From Pachypanchax playfairii (taxonomy: Eukaryota; Chordata; Actinopteri; Cyprinodontiformes; Aplocheilidae): a stretch of 64,000 nucleotides of DNA. This document shows positions 48,635 through 61,869 of the stretch, piece by piece (within the stretch, counting starts at the first letter, position 1; the number at the start of each line of letters is the position of its first letter). The notes beneath the pieces are model-generated. The model was not told the origin of the DNA. It did no database searches and saw only the letters and a list, made by a program, of their open reading frames with translations. Position numbers and translations under genes: made by a program. The stretch is from NCBI GenBank assembly GCA_006937955.1, contig SSNP01000348.1:62001-126000 (forward strand). Reading direction: 5' to 3'.

Positions 48635-51600
48635 TTTAAGTTGATCAACACAATAGTTATTTGTGTTTTACTACAACCATCACCAAAATGTTTTTCTTAT
48701 TATTATTGTTAAAAAAGGAGCCAAAACAACTATGTAAGGCCATATGCATTGAAAAGTTATTTTACAAACACAATTTAGTCATCAATCAATTTGCAGTGAA
48801 ATGTAACAAGAGACAATTCAATATAAAAGAAAAGCAAAACATCCATCTTTAACAAGTAATGCTCAAAAACAACTGGACAACGCTCCGAGCATATATACCT
48901 TTTTCTTAAACTCTCTTTCAGTCAAAACCCACTTCTTGGAGTGCAGGCAGGAAATAAGATTTCACTCTCAATGAGATTACATAAAATCTGTACACAGACC
49001 TGAGATCTAAAGCCATTTCAGTCAGGCCTGGGTGAGGACTCAAATCAACTGGAAAATGTGGAACTTAGTTCAGCTTTTCAAAGCTTCTGGTCTGAAGAAG
49101 AAAATGAAGAAGGCAATAAATACAGCAGAGGAAATGTGGTGTAACAAGAAAACTTAACCATTGGTCAAAAAATCAAACACATATTCAATAAAACTGTGTG
49201 TCATACTACTGTGGTGTGAATCAGTAGGAACACCTGTTTCTGTCAGTGAGGATTAGAGAGAACATCACTTGCCATGAAAAGGTCATTGCGCTTAGAAATA
49301 AACTGCTTTCACTCATGCAGGGCTGCATTTTCACCACTCCACTGTCCTGTATAATGACTGTTTCTCATGGCTGTTTTGACAAATGAACATGGTAGAATGT
49401 GTGAATGATGCAAAAAGTCTGACATATACGTTTTTTGAATTATGTTGATATTTACAACTTAAACCTCACATCAAAGTTTTGTAGTTGCAAGCCGAGTTCT
49501 TTCAGGAAGAGAATCAGTGACAAGCCAGAAATTATTATATCACATACCACTAGTAGGGAAAGTCTTTATTCCCCAGCAATCCATGTGCATCTGAGGGGAT
49601 TGTACAAGGCTGTAATAATTGTTTAGCCATGCAAAGCTGAGAAGGCAAATGTCCTGAGGAGGTTGCAGGACAGACTCCTGACTGATATTGTGAGTCTGTG
49701 CTGCAGGTTCACTGGTAAGAATCCTTTATATTCTCATCATTTTCTCTGGCCATTTTATATTATGTGCATGTGTTTTAACTTGAAACGTAAAGTATTCACG
49801 TCGGTTTGGTTCTAGCACAGGAAGGAAATAGTAATTTGGAAAAATGTCAAACATGAAGGACTGTGAATGCACTCTGGATGCAGACTTTAGACACTGTTGC
49901 ATAAGTTCTGAGGTAATGGGGGATTTTGAAGTAGTTTCATAAAAGGAACACATATGAATAGATAACTTTGTGGAAATTTTTGTCAGTGCAGATTGTTAAA
50001 GATGAAAACCACAGTGAGATGTGACAGAAACATCTGCTGCATTTAAGGCATAGGATGTCGATGGATTTTTTTTTTTTTTTTAATGAAAGATTTTAAACAC
50101 ACAGCTGTTGAAGAAAAGGGGACACCAGCTGAATAGGTCTGCCTGCCAAAATTGTACCAACATGGTGGGACACCTTTAAAGGTTTGTGACCATTGCAAAG
50201 TGGTAAAAATTAACTGTTCAATCCATTTTTTGTTGCACGTCTGAAAGCCTGATATACATAAATGAAAGAATGTTAAAAATTAAATTAAATTCAAGAGACA
50301 AAACGTGGAGTTTACATCAAACACAATTAAATTGTATTTTTTTCTTTTATCAAGAGTAACATTTAAAATAATCTGGGAACTCAAAAAAAACTCAAAGTAA
50401 ATATATATTATATATATATACATACATACAAAAGAAATAGTCCTCCATGAATTTTTAATCTCCCATAACCCTTTTTCTTAATTTTGTGCTCAGAATGTGA
50501 CTGTTTGGATTGAGTGTTTTTTTGTTTTTCACCCCCCCCTCTCTTCCCTTTAACATGACCTTCACACTAATTAGCTTCTGTGACAACAAATCCCAGAAGC
50601 TAATATGCGGAATGTGTCTGAACTCACTGCAGAGCACGTGTAAAGAGGTCCTCTGCATTACTCATATGTTTAGTGACAGAAACAGCATGGACCATCTTGG
50701 GATTCCAGTTATATATGATCCCCCTTTACTAGCTGTATAATTGGTGTTTGGAGAATGAATTATAAACCTTATGGCGATCCACTGACAGTGATTCTGCTGC
50801 AGCAGCGTTCCAGTCATGTGCCAACACCATGAAAAAAAAGGCATGTGGGAACCTGCTGCTGCATCAAGATTAACATATATTCTCTTGTTAAGATGAACTA
50901 AATAAGATCTGAAGTTAAAGATAAACAATAGTGGAAACAAATCAATTTAAAATTCTAGCAGAATAATTTGGTTTTATTACCGTAGGGCAACATACTGCTG
51001 GATTTAGTACAAACATATAAAGAAAATGTCTTATGTATCTTAAGGAAATGGTGGTTATTTAAACATGGCGGCTTAAAGTTGTGCTTATCATCATGGTAAC
51101 CAAGAATATAGCTGATTAAATTCAGCTATGCTCAACAGTAAATACATTACCTAATGCTGTGCTTTTCACAACTGGAAGGTTGTTGAATTAGATAAACACT
51201 CTAAAACTTTGAACACTATCACTGATCAGTCAGAGTTTAAAAGGATTGCCAACATGTAACACATCTGATCTATTCATTAACAAATACATGAAACACCCAA
51301 ACTAAGAAAGAACAAATAACGCAATCATAAAGACTGAAATGTCAGTCACCTCCAATAGCGCATGCATTACTATGGATTCAAAACATTTTCAAAAAGAACA
51401 AGAAGGTTAAAACACAAACAGGAAGAAATATATTATGTATCTAGGAAAGGTGCAGCAAAAATGATTACTACATGCACAAGGTCATAACCAGCGAAAGCAA
51501 AATGTCAGAAAATGTTCACTCTGAGTATGCTCATCCCGACAAACTACAAGTGTGGATTCTTTAAAGGCCAGAAACAAAACGCTGTTTTGATATTATACAT

Positions 51601-52313
51601 GCAAATCAAAAATGGGACTGTGAAGAAATGAATTCTCTTTGAGCTCCTTGGTGGGACTGCAGTTAAAAAATCCAGATGGAAATGAAGTACAAGCAGCAGT
51701 TTGAACTTAATTCATAGTTTCTACAAGAAAGATACAGTAGCAGATCCTAAAACCTTACAACCCAAAAAGGCAAATAATAATTTTAACAATCTGAACCATG
51801 CCATCATTGAAGGCTCAGTGAGCCCAGCAGAAGAAAAAGCCCCGCAGACATGTTTGTTTGGAGCTTTGATTGGAGAAATTAACTTACAGTACATCACATC
51901 CTGGAGTGATGCCCTTTGAGCATCACCAGGGTCATTCGTTTGTACCGGCTGAAATAGATACTAATATGTTTTATTCATGCTCTTATGTGGAACATGTTTT
52001 GAAGGCTTGTTAATATTATTTTTGTCACTAAAGCAGCAGGAAATCCAGTATTTAGCTGACAGCATTTAACTTGTATTTAACACATTTAAATGAGGCTGAA
52101 AATGACCAAAATATTTATTTAAACTTTGGAACAAACAACAGGATTTCTTGGGAAAATACAAATAGGAAAAAGTCTCGACTGACTTCATGGAACTGGAATC
52201 TAATGTGATATGAATACAGAGTAAAGATATAGGACCAAAGTTTGAATAAAAAAAACAACTGGATATCTATTTTGTTGATGTTGCTGAATGACCAGTTTGA
52301 GTATAACACTGTA
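48635..52313. other. Gene-poor DNA, 3.7 kb
   Basis: AT-rich, with short AT runs at 50400-50425 (tatatattatatatatatac). No exon or mobile element is recognised. Confidence 0.6.
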
Positions 52314-53019
52314 ATTACCTCTGCCAGGAGGTATTGTTTTGACCAGAGTTTGTTTGTTTGTCTCTGTCTGTTAGCAATATAACTCAAAAATTTATGGATG
52401 GATTTTGATGCAATTTTCACAAAAGGTCAGAAATGACCCAAAGAAGAAGTGAGTAGATTTTGGAGATAAACCGATTCACCGTCTGGCTCCAGGACTGTTT
52501 TTTAAGGATTCGTCATCATTGTGAGATCAGGGTGTTTTTAACATATCTACTCCACAATCAATGGTGCAGGTGCTTGGTAAAAACATACAAGGTGAATTCC
52601 CAGTGAGTTTTACAAGATACCAAGGACTTACATGGATCAAGAACTGATCTGGATCATTACAAAATTCCAGATATTATGATCCAGAAAGGAAAAAATATGG
52701 AAGCGTCATTTTTTATCACTATAAGAAAAACGATGGTATAAACTTGCAACAAACACCAAAAGAGACACTATGGAATCAGACGTGTTAATGAATTTGATGT
52801 TGCTTCAAAAGCTCTGGAACCACCATCACTGAAAAAGTGATTTTCATGAATAACCTCTGAACTAATAATAAGATCAACGTCAATCCAACTGCTGAAGGTG
52901 TTTTCAGAGTCAAGGAATCTGATAATGTTTATACAATAAAGGTGAGACTATTATTTTTGGTGTAAATCACAACAAAGGGGAGAACTGAGGTCTGAGCTCT
53001 ACAAGTGATTTTCTAGTTT
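52314..53019 (+). mobile_element. Dispersed fish repeat, possible non-autonomous Helitron
   Basis: The left part reads cctctgccaggaggtattgt, tagcaatataactcaaaaat and ttatggatggattttgatgc, wording found in a very common repeat of fish introns. The right end reads gaggtctgagctctacaagt followed by gattttctagt, matching the known end 'gaggtctgcgctctccgagtg...ttctagt'. There are no terminal inverted repeats. An end in CTAG followed by T fits the Helitron rule (CTRR then T), so I suggest that class, with modest confidence. No Rep/helicase frame is present. Confidence 0.55.
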
Positions 53020-53269
53020 GTTGATGCATTGAAACACTTGTTTAGGTTAAATGACTAAATGTACTTGGAGTCTGATTGTGTAATAGTGTCACAGAGCTAA
53101 AAGCTAACTCATATTCATGTTGTTATAAAACAGGTTCGTTTTTTTAGCTTTAACCAGGAACTGAAGTGGAATTATGCAACTGAGCACTCATACAGACACA
53201 CAAAGCCACACCAGTCAATCTGCAGCCCATTCTGTGTCTCTGCCTCTGGTCCCAGACTAAAATCTCATC

Positions 53270-53470
53270 TTCACCAATCTTCTCCCTTTTTTTCTCTATT
53301 TCTGTCTTTTTCCCCTCTCCAGCACTCTGTCACTGTCTCTTTCTTTTTTTCTCCTCACCCCCTCCCTCCTCTATGTCGCTCCCCACTCTCTGTTGCCACG
53401 GCAGCAGTGCAAAGAAGAGGGAGAAGGGGGGCATTGCAGGAGCATGAGGAGGTGGTGGAGGGCAAAAAAA
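53270..53470. other. Pyrimidine-to-purine switch segment with an X-box-like core
   Basis: From about 53270 to 53395 the plus strand is almost pure C/T (ctcctcaccccctccctcct). At 53392-53407 comes gttgccacggcagc, an X-box-like palindrome. From about 53410 to 53465 it is almost pure G/A (aagagggagaaggggggcat, gaggaggtggtggaggg). It is one of the GC-richest patches upstream of grik5. It may be a regulatory element or simple low-complexity DNA. No transcript evidence is available. Confidence 0.35.
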
Positions 53471-53814
53471 TGTCATTTCAGTCCCAGTGATGAGCGACAG
53501 AAAGAATAAAAATGCAATACCTTGTTAATTTGGGTTCATGGGCAGCCAATAAAGATTGCTGATTTGAAAGCAAAAGTAATTTCCAAAAGGAGACTAATGG
53601 TTAAGGCTCTAAATAAAGACAGGATTACATTTTTGTGGACCATTTTGTTTCCTATTGCATCACACATACACACAGACACAATAAAGGCACCAATGTTATC
53701 GTAATTCATGCAAACACGCATACTGGGGTTTGTTTATTTATTCATGTATTTGTTTTTGTATTCATTTGTTGAAATGTTTTAGAATTCAAATGCAGAGCTT
53801 GTTCTTGTTACAGG

Positions 53815-53870
53815 CAATATTGGCGATCACCTAGGGCGCCACCTGTGGCAGGGGTCCAGCTGAAACCCTG
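53815..53870. repeat. Decayed hAT-type end next to the intact miniature element
   Basis: The text ggcgatcacctagggcgcca resembles the subterminal block of the neighbouring element (cctagacaattgcctagtct and gggtgccctctgctgg on its other strand). It may be the remnant of another copy of a related family. Short and diverged. Confidence 0.35.
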
Positions 53871-53881
53871 TCATTTGTATG

Positions 53882-53889
53882 ACTGTAGC
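53882..53889. repeat. Left target-site duplication of the hAT element
   Basis: actgtagc, identical to 54199-54206. Confidence 0.92.
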
Positions 53890-54198
53890 CAGGACCGGCC
53901 CTGAGCTGCATGGTGCCCAAGGCGAAAAAGGATTTTGGCGTCCCCTACTGCCCAGAACAGAAACAACATAACTCAATAACTGGATTACATTACTAAAAGT
54001 TTTTATTCATACTAAAATGAACAGTAGAGATGATAGATAGATATAAATATTTATTTAAGTATTACTTATTTTGCTCTTTACATGAATGGTGTGTCCAACA
54101 GTTTGTCCAAAAAAAAAAGAGAATTTGGCACCCCCGCCACGCCAGCAGAGGGCACCCTAGACAATTGCCTAGTCTGCCTATGCCCAGAACCGACCCTG
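53890..54198. mobile_element. hAT miniature inverted-repeat element, 309 bp, with 8-bp target duplication
   Basis: The left end CAGGACCGGCCCTGAGC and the right end (reverse-complemented CAGGGTCGGTTCTGGGC) agree at 12 of 17 positions, all differences being transitions. The element is flanked by a perfect 8-bp direct repeat, actgtagc, at 53882-53889 and 54199-54206. An 8-bp duplication with CAGGG-type ends is diagnostic of hAT transposons. No transposase frame is present. The open frames that cross it are artefacts. Confidence 0.93.
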
Positions 54199-54206
54199 AC
54201 TGTAGC
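54199..54206. repeat. Right target-site duplication of the hAT element
   Basis: actgtagc, identical to 53882-53889. Confidence 0.92.
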
Positions 54207-55289
54207 TGTATAGTGTGTACATGCAACTTCCCCCAGGTCATATAGCTGCAGTGCTTTGTAGACACACATCCGATGCCCAACTCCAGATTCTTTCAGCATA
54301 GTCTTTGTTTGATCCCAGTTTGTTGCTCTTAAGAGGAAAAATCCCATTTGCATCTTAGTTTTTGACCTTTAGTCTGTGCTTTGCCCTGCTGACTGACCAC
54401 CTGTTGCTTTGTTAAAAAAAACAGATTATTAGATTTTACTGTGGATTCCAGTGGGTCATTCCAGATTCTTGCATTTGAGTTTTTTTCTTTTTCCTACAGT
54501 TCACCATCCCACTGTGTGAGATGAAAAACAAGCTCTGAAAACGTCTCAACCTCCTTCAAGTTTTGCTTTACATTTTTTTTCTACAGCTGGTATTTTAGTT
54601 GAAAGAAATATGCCTGTTTGTCATACTTGTTTTAAAAACTCTTTGCATATCCCAGCATAGTTTGGATATGTTTTATGACTGAATATTTTTAAAATTCAAA
54701 ATTAAATTCAATTTAAAACAACTTTTGGAAATGTCTAAAAGAATTCATAATCTAAAAAAAAGGCAAAACAAATTATGTCTATGAATGAACATTCTTATGG
54801 TGCTGCTGGTGTGTTTGTCACTTGCAGGCTTGCACCTGAAGGAATGTGTCAGTATATTCTGTGTATCCAAGTTTCTTCAGAGGTGTCTGCCAGCTACAAA
54901 GAGATAATGAGCTCAGACGGAGGGCAAAATATGCCTGAGGAACTGAATACAGGAGCCTCAGTGAAACCATCAATAGTTCCTGTCGAATAGCTGCTTCATA
55001 TTTTATACATAAACTACCTTGAATGATGTTTAGAATGATGATGGGTACAAAAACAAATACAACTCAAATACACTATGAACGCTGACCTGAAACAAGAACA
55101 TTCAGATAGTTACAGTGCAAAAATGTAAAGAAGGTGGGAGAAAAAAAGACTATGAACTAAGAATTCTTTCAAAATTATAAACTCTGATTGTCAATTTGTA
55201 TTAAATTAAAGGAAAAAAGTAAGTGAATATAAGAAAAAAATGAAATTAAAGTTCATATATGGTGTGAACCCCCCTTTGGAATTAAACTA
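54207..55289. other. Spacer
   Basis: No exon, RNA gene or mobile element recognised. Confidence 0.6.
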
Positions 55290-55560
55290 GCATTAATTCT
55301 TTTTGATACACTTGAAAAATAATCTTGAAAATGAACAATCATCTTTCGATGTTGGCTGGGCTAGATCATTCTGTCTGTAACTCCAGACACACTCAATCAT
55401 GCTGCGGTCAGGGCTCTGTGCTGGCCATGACATCATATCGAGGACTCTTTCTTTTTCTAACACTGAAGATAGTTTTAAAAAACATTGGCTGGGTATTTTG
55501 GGTTGTTTTCCCATTTGCAGAATTAATTTAGAGGCATTACACTTCATGGACATACTCAAT
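55290..55560 (-). pseudogene. Tc1/mariner transposase relic (C-terminal part)
   Basis: The minus strand encodes LEKERVLDMMSWPAQSPD followed by SMIECVWSYRQNDLAQPTSK. WPAQSPDxxxIExVW is the signature around the last catalytic acidic residue (the E of IE) of Tc1 DDE transposases. The nucleotide text agrees with the Tc1 family whose termini are seen at 28199-28723 (for example ggtcagggctctgtgctggc and acactgaagatagttt). Only about 90 codons remain, without the DNA-binding domain, the first two catalytic residues or the terminal repeats. It is dead. Confidence 0.85.
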
Positions 55561-58500
55561 TTGAGTGCAGCCTAATTATAATTTTTGGGTGGAAAACGGC
55601 CATCAAATAATTTGAGTTCATCTAAAGATTTATTTTTTTTAGTGTAAATATATCTCCAAATGTGCTGTGATAGTTTGTAATGGTATCTTAATAATAAAAT
55701 AATGACTTTCTAAACAGTTTTTGCAGGTTAAAAATGTTCTTCATGAAAAATTCACACTAAGGTTAAGACTTCCTCGATTTTGACATTTTATTGTTTTAAA
55801 GTGAAAGTTAAAGAAACTTGCGAAAAGTCACATTTTTTTCCCTTTGAGAAGCTCAGAAGCATATCTTTAGATGTCCCATGAGAAATTTCAAGCAGTGGCT
55901 CATTTTGATTTGCTCTATCAAATCTTGTCACACTTCTCGACTGCCTGTCTTCTTCTTTTGCTAAAACGAAGGCAGCTTTAAATGCCTCAGCTCTGCAAAC
56001 TTACACTAAAAGAGTTTAGCTGTGTTTTCAATTTGTATTATTTATAACTTTTTTATTTTGCTGAGTCTGTTTTACTTCTGAAAATGATCTTCTCTCCAAC
56101 TCAGATGTTCTTGCATTCTCTTTCTTGTCTCAAGAAGCCACCTAAACTCTTGAGTTATTGTTTCCCCTATACACTTCTGCATTTATTTTTGTGTCATTTA
56201 GCATAACTTTGCCTTTTTTTTTAATTCAAATTGATTTAAAAAAAAAAAAAGAACTTCAAACATTTAAGCTTTCCTTTCATTACGAGGTACCCAGACCCAC
56301 CATTTTGTCAGCCAAGCATGTCAGAAAAGGACAGGACCCCTTTTTACTATGCAGTATATGATAGTTTTTATTTTCTGTTATAGACACATTATGAAAAATT
56401 CCAATTGCAAACATTTATTATTGTCTTTGCCACTGTGCTCAGATATCACTGTATTAAAAATAGCTATAGGAATTTGTTTAAATAAAACTATAAACATTGT
56501 TTAATTTGATTGAAAACTGGAGTTGGTTGTCATGGTAGATGCATAGGTATACTTTAACAGAAAATAGTTTCAAAGTTGCTGGTTCTGAGGGAAACATTTT
56601 CAAGACCACATAAGACTTATTGCTGAAGGACCCATTGGGAATTTTTTGTACCTTTTAAAAAACAGATCTTGTTCATACTTTAGCCTGTCATTGCAGCAAA
56701 GTGTTTAACATCACAAAACACCAGCCATAGTCAATGTATCAAATTGGCAGAGCCCATTTTAACCTCCTCTGCAAAATGGCATACTCATCAATAGCTGAAG
56801 GTGACACTAGCTGATAAAACAGCTGTTAGTCCAGAGATAGTGTTTCATGGTCTATATTTTAGACTTGAATTTCTGTAAGAATCCTTGTTTTATTGAAGCT
56901 TGCAACACTTAAATGGACAAATTCTACAGAAAAACTTAATGCCTCAAAACTGGGATCATTACAATATTTCTAGCAAATCTTCATCTTCTCACCTTTCCTA
57001 GACTTTTATGTATAGAAACTTTTTTTGGATTAAATCTCTATTCTAATAACAAATTGTGCCACATGTAAAAAAAAACTCATGTGTATATGCTTTAAAACTG
57101 TAGATATTCAGATATCTTTTCCCGTTCTATTGATTTTCCAGAGTTTTTTCTACGTTATAGAAAGTACCGTCATAATCATAATCTTTATGATACGGATTCT
57201 CTAAGATCAAGTGATGTGTGAAGTGTTGCTGTGCTTAGCTGATCTATCACTAGAACTGCTTTCAGTGATGGCTACAATAAAAATATCTTTTCTGTCCTCT
57301 CCCTAAACAACCCTTAAAATCACCTGACATTGGCCGCCCTCCAGTCTTTCTTTCTCTTTGCAGTTTATAGTTGGCTGGACTTTGGCTGAACACCACATCC
57401 TGTCGTTTCAAGAACCACTTCATTCCAAGACTAACCTTGGTCCAAGGCTCACATTTAATTATGGCTCAGATTCATGGCCTCTTTGTTATTACTGTCAGCC
57501 TCACTTTCCACCTTCAGACCAAACAAATGGCCATTTCCCCAACTGAACTCTTCTTTCGCTTAACCTTAGTATCTCATCACTTCTGCCATTCCTTTCCTTG
57601 ACCATAAAGAGTTTCAGCTTTAGACTGCTTTGGCTGCTGCAAGTTGAAAAAACAACAATAATACATAAGTGGTTTAGTTGGATTAAAATATGGCTCAACA
57701 AATGAGGCGGTGGATGTGCTTTACAAGGATCAAACATTCATTTGCAACTTGGTCCGTTTAACCAGCTGTGCTTCCTAAGAGCCTTATGCCACTAAAATGT
57801 TAGTGAAAGTGGCAAAAAGCAGCCACAGAGGAAGAAAATAACAACAAAAGGAAATAATGACTATTGAGCCAAAAAAATGACAGCAGACACAACAAAACTG
57901 GAATGAGGAACATACTACAAAGAAACAGACACACTAAGAAAATACAGATACAAAAGGATATTGAAAAAATACTAAGAAAACAATCAATAACTGCAGCATT
58001 TCATGGTAAAAACATGCTCAAACTGCAAAAATGTTGCAATTTCCACTCTATATTGGATAACAGTATTGCTCTGCTTTATGTTACAATCTTCATGAATTTT
58101 GCTTATTTATAGGTTGGTTTTTTTCATACATACACACTATCATGATCAATTATTCATCATATTTTCACCTTAAAATTTACAGTTAGAGAATAAATGCTGG
58201 TCAGACATTATTCTGAAACACTGAAATACTTAAATCAGAAACTATAGGGTAGTCATGTTTTGTATTTTGAGGATAATAAACTGAAGTGTTTTCAGAGAAT
58301 TTATACATATTCTTTTGGTTTTAAGAACCAAGTTTGAAACCCAGCAGCCTTGCTTTCAGTTCATGTTTTTGTTTGTTTCTTTGTATGTTTGTTTGTGTTC
58401 TTCTTCTTCGTCATCTATAAGGGGCAGCCAGAAAGCTTGCCAAACCTCAGGGGCAGGAACATTTGGAAGGAGGGATACCATCTCTTTCATCGATTCTCTC

Positions 58501-61500
58501 TTTGATTTGTGTCTTTACTTTATTACCTCCTCTGGCTCCTTTTTTTTTGCTGCTAGTTTTCTCCCTTTGCACAACCTGATTTAGAGCTGATAAACTTATA
58601 AATTTATGGGATTTTGTTCCTCCCTTGTTCTGCTCAAAGCACACTGCTTCATTAATTTCATCATTTTTTGCTGACTTTCCCTGGACACATTCTTTTATAT
58701 AAATTTCTGTCAAGAAGATTTACGCTGCCAATATCTGTATTGATTGTTAATGCATTTCAGTATTAAAAGGCTCACACTGCAATATAAAGACAATGGCTTA
58801 ATCAATGATTGTACTATCTAGCTTTTTTGACCTTCAGAAACAAAATCATTTTTTTAAAATGGTGACTGCTTTAATCACCAAACTAAGAGGGCTGGTTTCG
58901 TATTTGGGGCTTAAATGAACCAGATTTCAGATAATCAACATTTCAACACTAATCTAGTGTCATTCTGAGATGTTATTTGTTCAGTTTAACTAGTGCTAGA
59001 CTACAGAGTCTCAGACTAAGGTAGTAAAAGACAGGTCAGCTCATCTGTCAAAAGCCTGATCAGATTAACAATGTGCACTTGGTGCAAAGTGAAGGATACT
59101 GTGGAAACTCTGGAGTAGAAATTAACAGCGTTTGTCACGCCATTTATCATAGTGCTGCTGCTCAGGATAAAGATGAGAGAGGAACAAGGAGCTTCTCTGT
59201 GCATAGTCCTAGTCACCAAATGGAATTCCATTGTGTCTGCAAAATCCTGGAAGCATGAGTTGTACCTTTCCAGTATGCAACAATGCTGGAGAACTGCATA
59301 GTGGAATGCACACAACTTGTATATTTTGAAGGTTCCACATGATAAAAACCTGAAGGAGTTTTGAAAATAACCAGATATTTCAGCAACCTTGTTTTGTACA
59401 TATAGAAACAGTCATAGAAATGTATGCCATCAAATTTGTTCAAAAGGTCACTCCTGCCTCAGAACAATCTTCTCTCTGGTTTTGGTGCTAGTAGACTTTC
59501 AGCATCACTGGCATAGTGAAGATAATCCACTTTCACCATGCACCATGTGGCAACAGCCTTTAATCTGAAGTTAAACCAGCCTTTGGTAAGGTTTAATTTA
59601 AATCCTCATTTGGACCTGGATTAGCTCTAGGCTTTCTTTAAGAAATTTGATCATTTTACTGCAGACTAGGACAAGTACAAGAGTATTTTAATCCATGCCT
59701 GGGAACTCTCAATAGGGACAATAAGTCCTGGTTTAAAGTGTGATTTAGTCTTGAACTACAGGGCTCATGTTCTGTACATGAAACCAGTCCAGTAGGTTAA
59801 TTTCTCACACTGCTTGTGCAAAAAAATGTTCAAATGTGATGGCAGTTCGAAAAGAATACCCCAGAATCTTTAGTTAGAAGTGTAAAAAATAAATTGTTCA
59901 TACTAGACTTTCTTTTTTTTTATGTCATTATAAAGACTAAGATCAGAATTAATGTCAAACACCCAAAACTTGTAGGCTTATCGGGTTGCTCATTATCCCT
60001 ATCTGGTACTTTAGATGCAATAGGAAATGGTTATTGTTGCAGTGTTTTAGATCAAATTTTAGGTTTTAAAGTCATGTAAGGTGTTTCTTGTTTAGACTCA
60101 CCCAAACAGAAGACTACCACAATAAATTATTTATCAAAATCATACATTCACTACAACTATTTTATTTTTTATCTTTTGCAAACCGAACATCAAAAAAGGC
60201 TTTCAGCTCTTCATGAAAATGTCAAAGGAATAAAAGAAGCAAGTTTACACAGATTCCTACAGAGTTGTTATCATATGTGTCTTTCTGTCTTTCATCAGAT
60301 GAAAGCTTGCTTCAGATTCCTAGACATACGTAACACTACTCTCAGGGTACCAAGGTTTCCCTGCATCCGTCCCACCCAAATGTTTCAACATTTTGTTTAT
60401 TGCTAGCGTGCCACAGCTCACAGTGTTCTTACTTTTCGTTAAACCAGCCTGTCAACACATGGAGGTTATTTAGAGAGGGATAAAACTATTTTCAGAGAAT
60501 GCTCTGCACATTAATCCTCAATAAATCTCCCTTTTTTATCATCCCATCATGAATGTGTAAACAATGAAAAAAGGCACATTTTCCAAATCCTCCTAATCTG
60601 TTAGAAATTCCCCTGGAATGTTGTGGATTTTTCATCAAAGGCAATAATAAAATTGGAGTTGGCCTGGGGCATGCTTTAGGAATGGGTTACTCATGCCAGT
60701 GTTTCTAATTCAGTCAAGTTAAGGTTTATCTAGCCTCAGTCTCAGGGCATTAGCAGACACTCAGACACTACAATCCAATAGAGACATGCAGAAAAAAATG
60801 TTTAAAAAAAACAGTTGAAAAAATAATTAGGAATTGCTGCTGGTGTGGTGATAGGAAACACTGCTCTTTTGAGCTTTCTAGAAGCTTCATTCCACTGAGG
60901 AGGATGTGTGATGAGCAACAATGAGCACCATGTTGTTTTAAAGACATTAATCTGGATCACTGACACAGAATTACACTTTCTATTTATGTTTTTGTGCACT
61001 GTTGATGTAAACTATAAGAAATTAAAGCAAAACTATGGAGAAGTAAAAAGGCAAAAGTTGTGTCTTCACAGCAGAGGAGGAAAAGGACCTTAACACAAAG
61101 TGCTGCAGATCCTTTTTTCAACTAATCAAAGTGTCAGCACTTTTATTGTTATCTTCCATATATCCCTAAAACACTCTGACTGTTGATACGCACTTCATAA
61201 TGTATTCTCCTGCTACAAGTAACATGGCGTCCACTAAATCATTTTTACTTTTTGCTGCAAAGTTGATGTCATTGTAAAATATCTGCAAGGCCACAATTTT
61301 TATGCAACCAGCAGTTTTCACCTTCTTTCCTGCCTTTTGCAGTGAATTGCTTCATGTCTTCATTACGTTCATTTAAGCACCAAGTGTCACTGGGATAGCA
61401 TGGAGGCATTAGGATGATGTGTCTCATAATAAATTCTATAAATAAGTTCTAGCAGATGATGAATTGGTTTGAACAAACAGTGTACCTGCTCATCAAACTT

Positions 61501-61869
61501 AAAACTTAAAGCCATTAGTGGATTGAAATGCTTTATGGTTTCGGAAACAGTCAACAGTAAAAAACATTCATGACATTTTGGGGGTTAAAATGTGCAGCTG
61601 ATTAGGTGTAAAGATGATTCAACAGGATCAAGACTTCATGTTAAAGTCTGCAGATCTTATCTTATATGAGATATTCTTTAAATTCTTTCAATTAAAGATT
61701 AAAAGTTTGATTAAAAAATGATTTGATTTTGTTTCCTCAGTGTAACTTTCAAAACCAATAAACAGCAAACAATATTATGTGAATGTCTGCTGGGATCAAA
61801 TTTTATTCTGCATCCGTGCATGTACAATCCAACGTCATAACAACACCAATACTGATGTTAACATTAATA
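55561..61869. other. Gene-poor DNA, 6.3 kb
   Basis: AT-rich. A good acceptor-like tract (ctttctttctctttgcag) ends at 57362, but the frame after it has no family resemblance and no donor that makes sense. The stretch 59610-59790 (tggattagctctaggctt, taatccatgcctgggaactc) may be an old dispersed repeat. No supported gene. Confidence 0.55.

Noticed and set aside
54030..54353. Open frames on both strands of 71-91 codons
   Set aside because: They cross the hAT miniature element and have no similarity to a transposase or other protein.
57358..57601. Possible exon after a strong acceptor-like tract at 57345-57362
   Set aside because: Neither overlapping frame resembles a known protein, and no donor gives a sensible exon.
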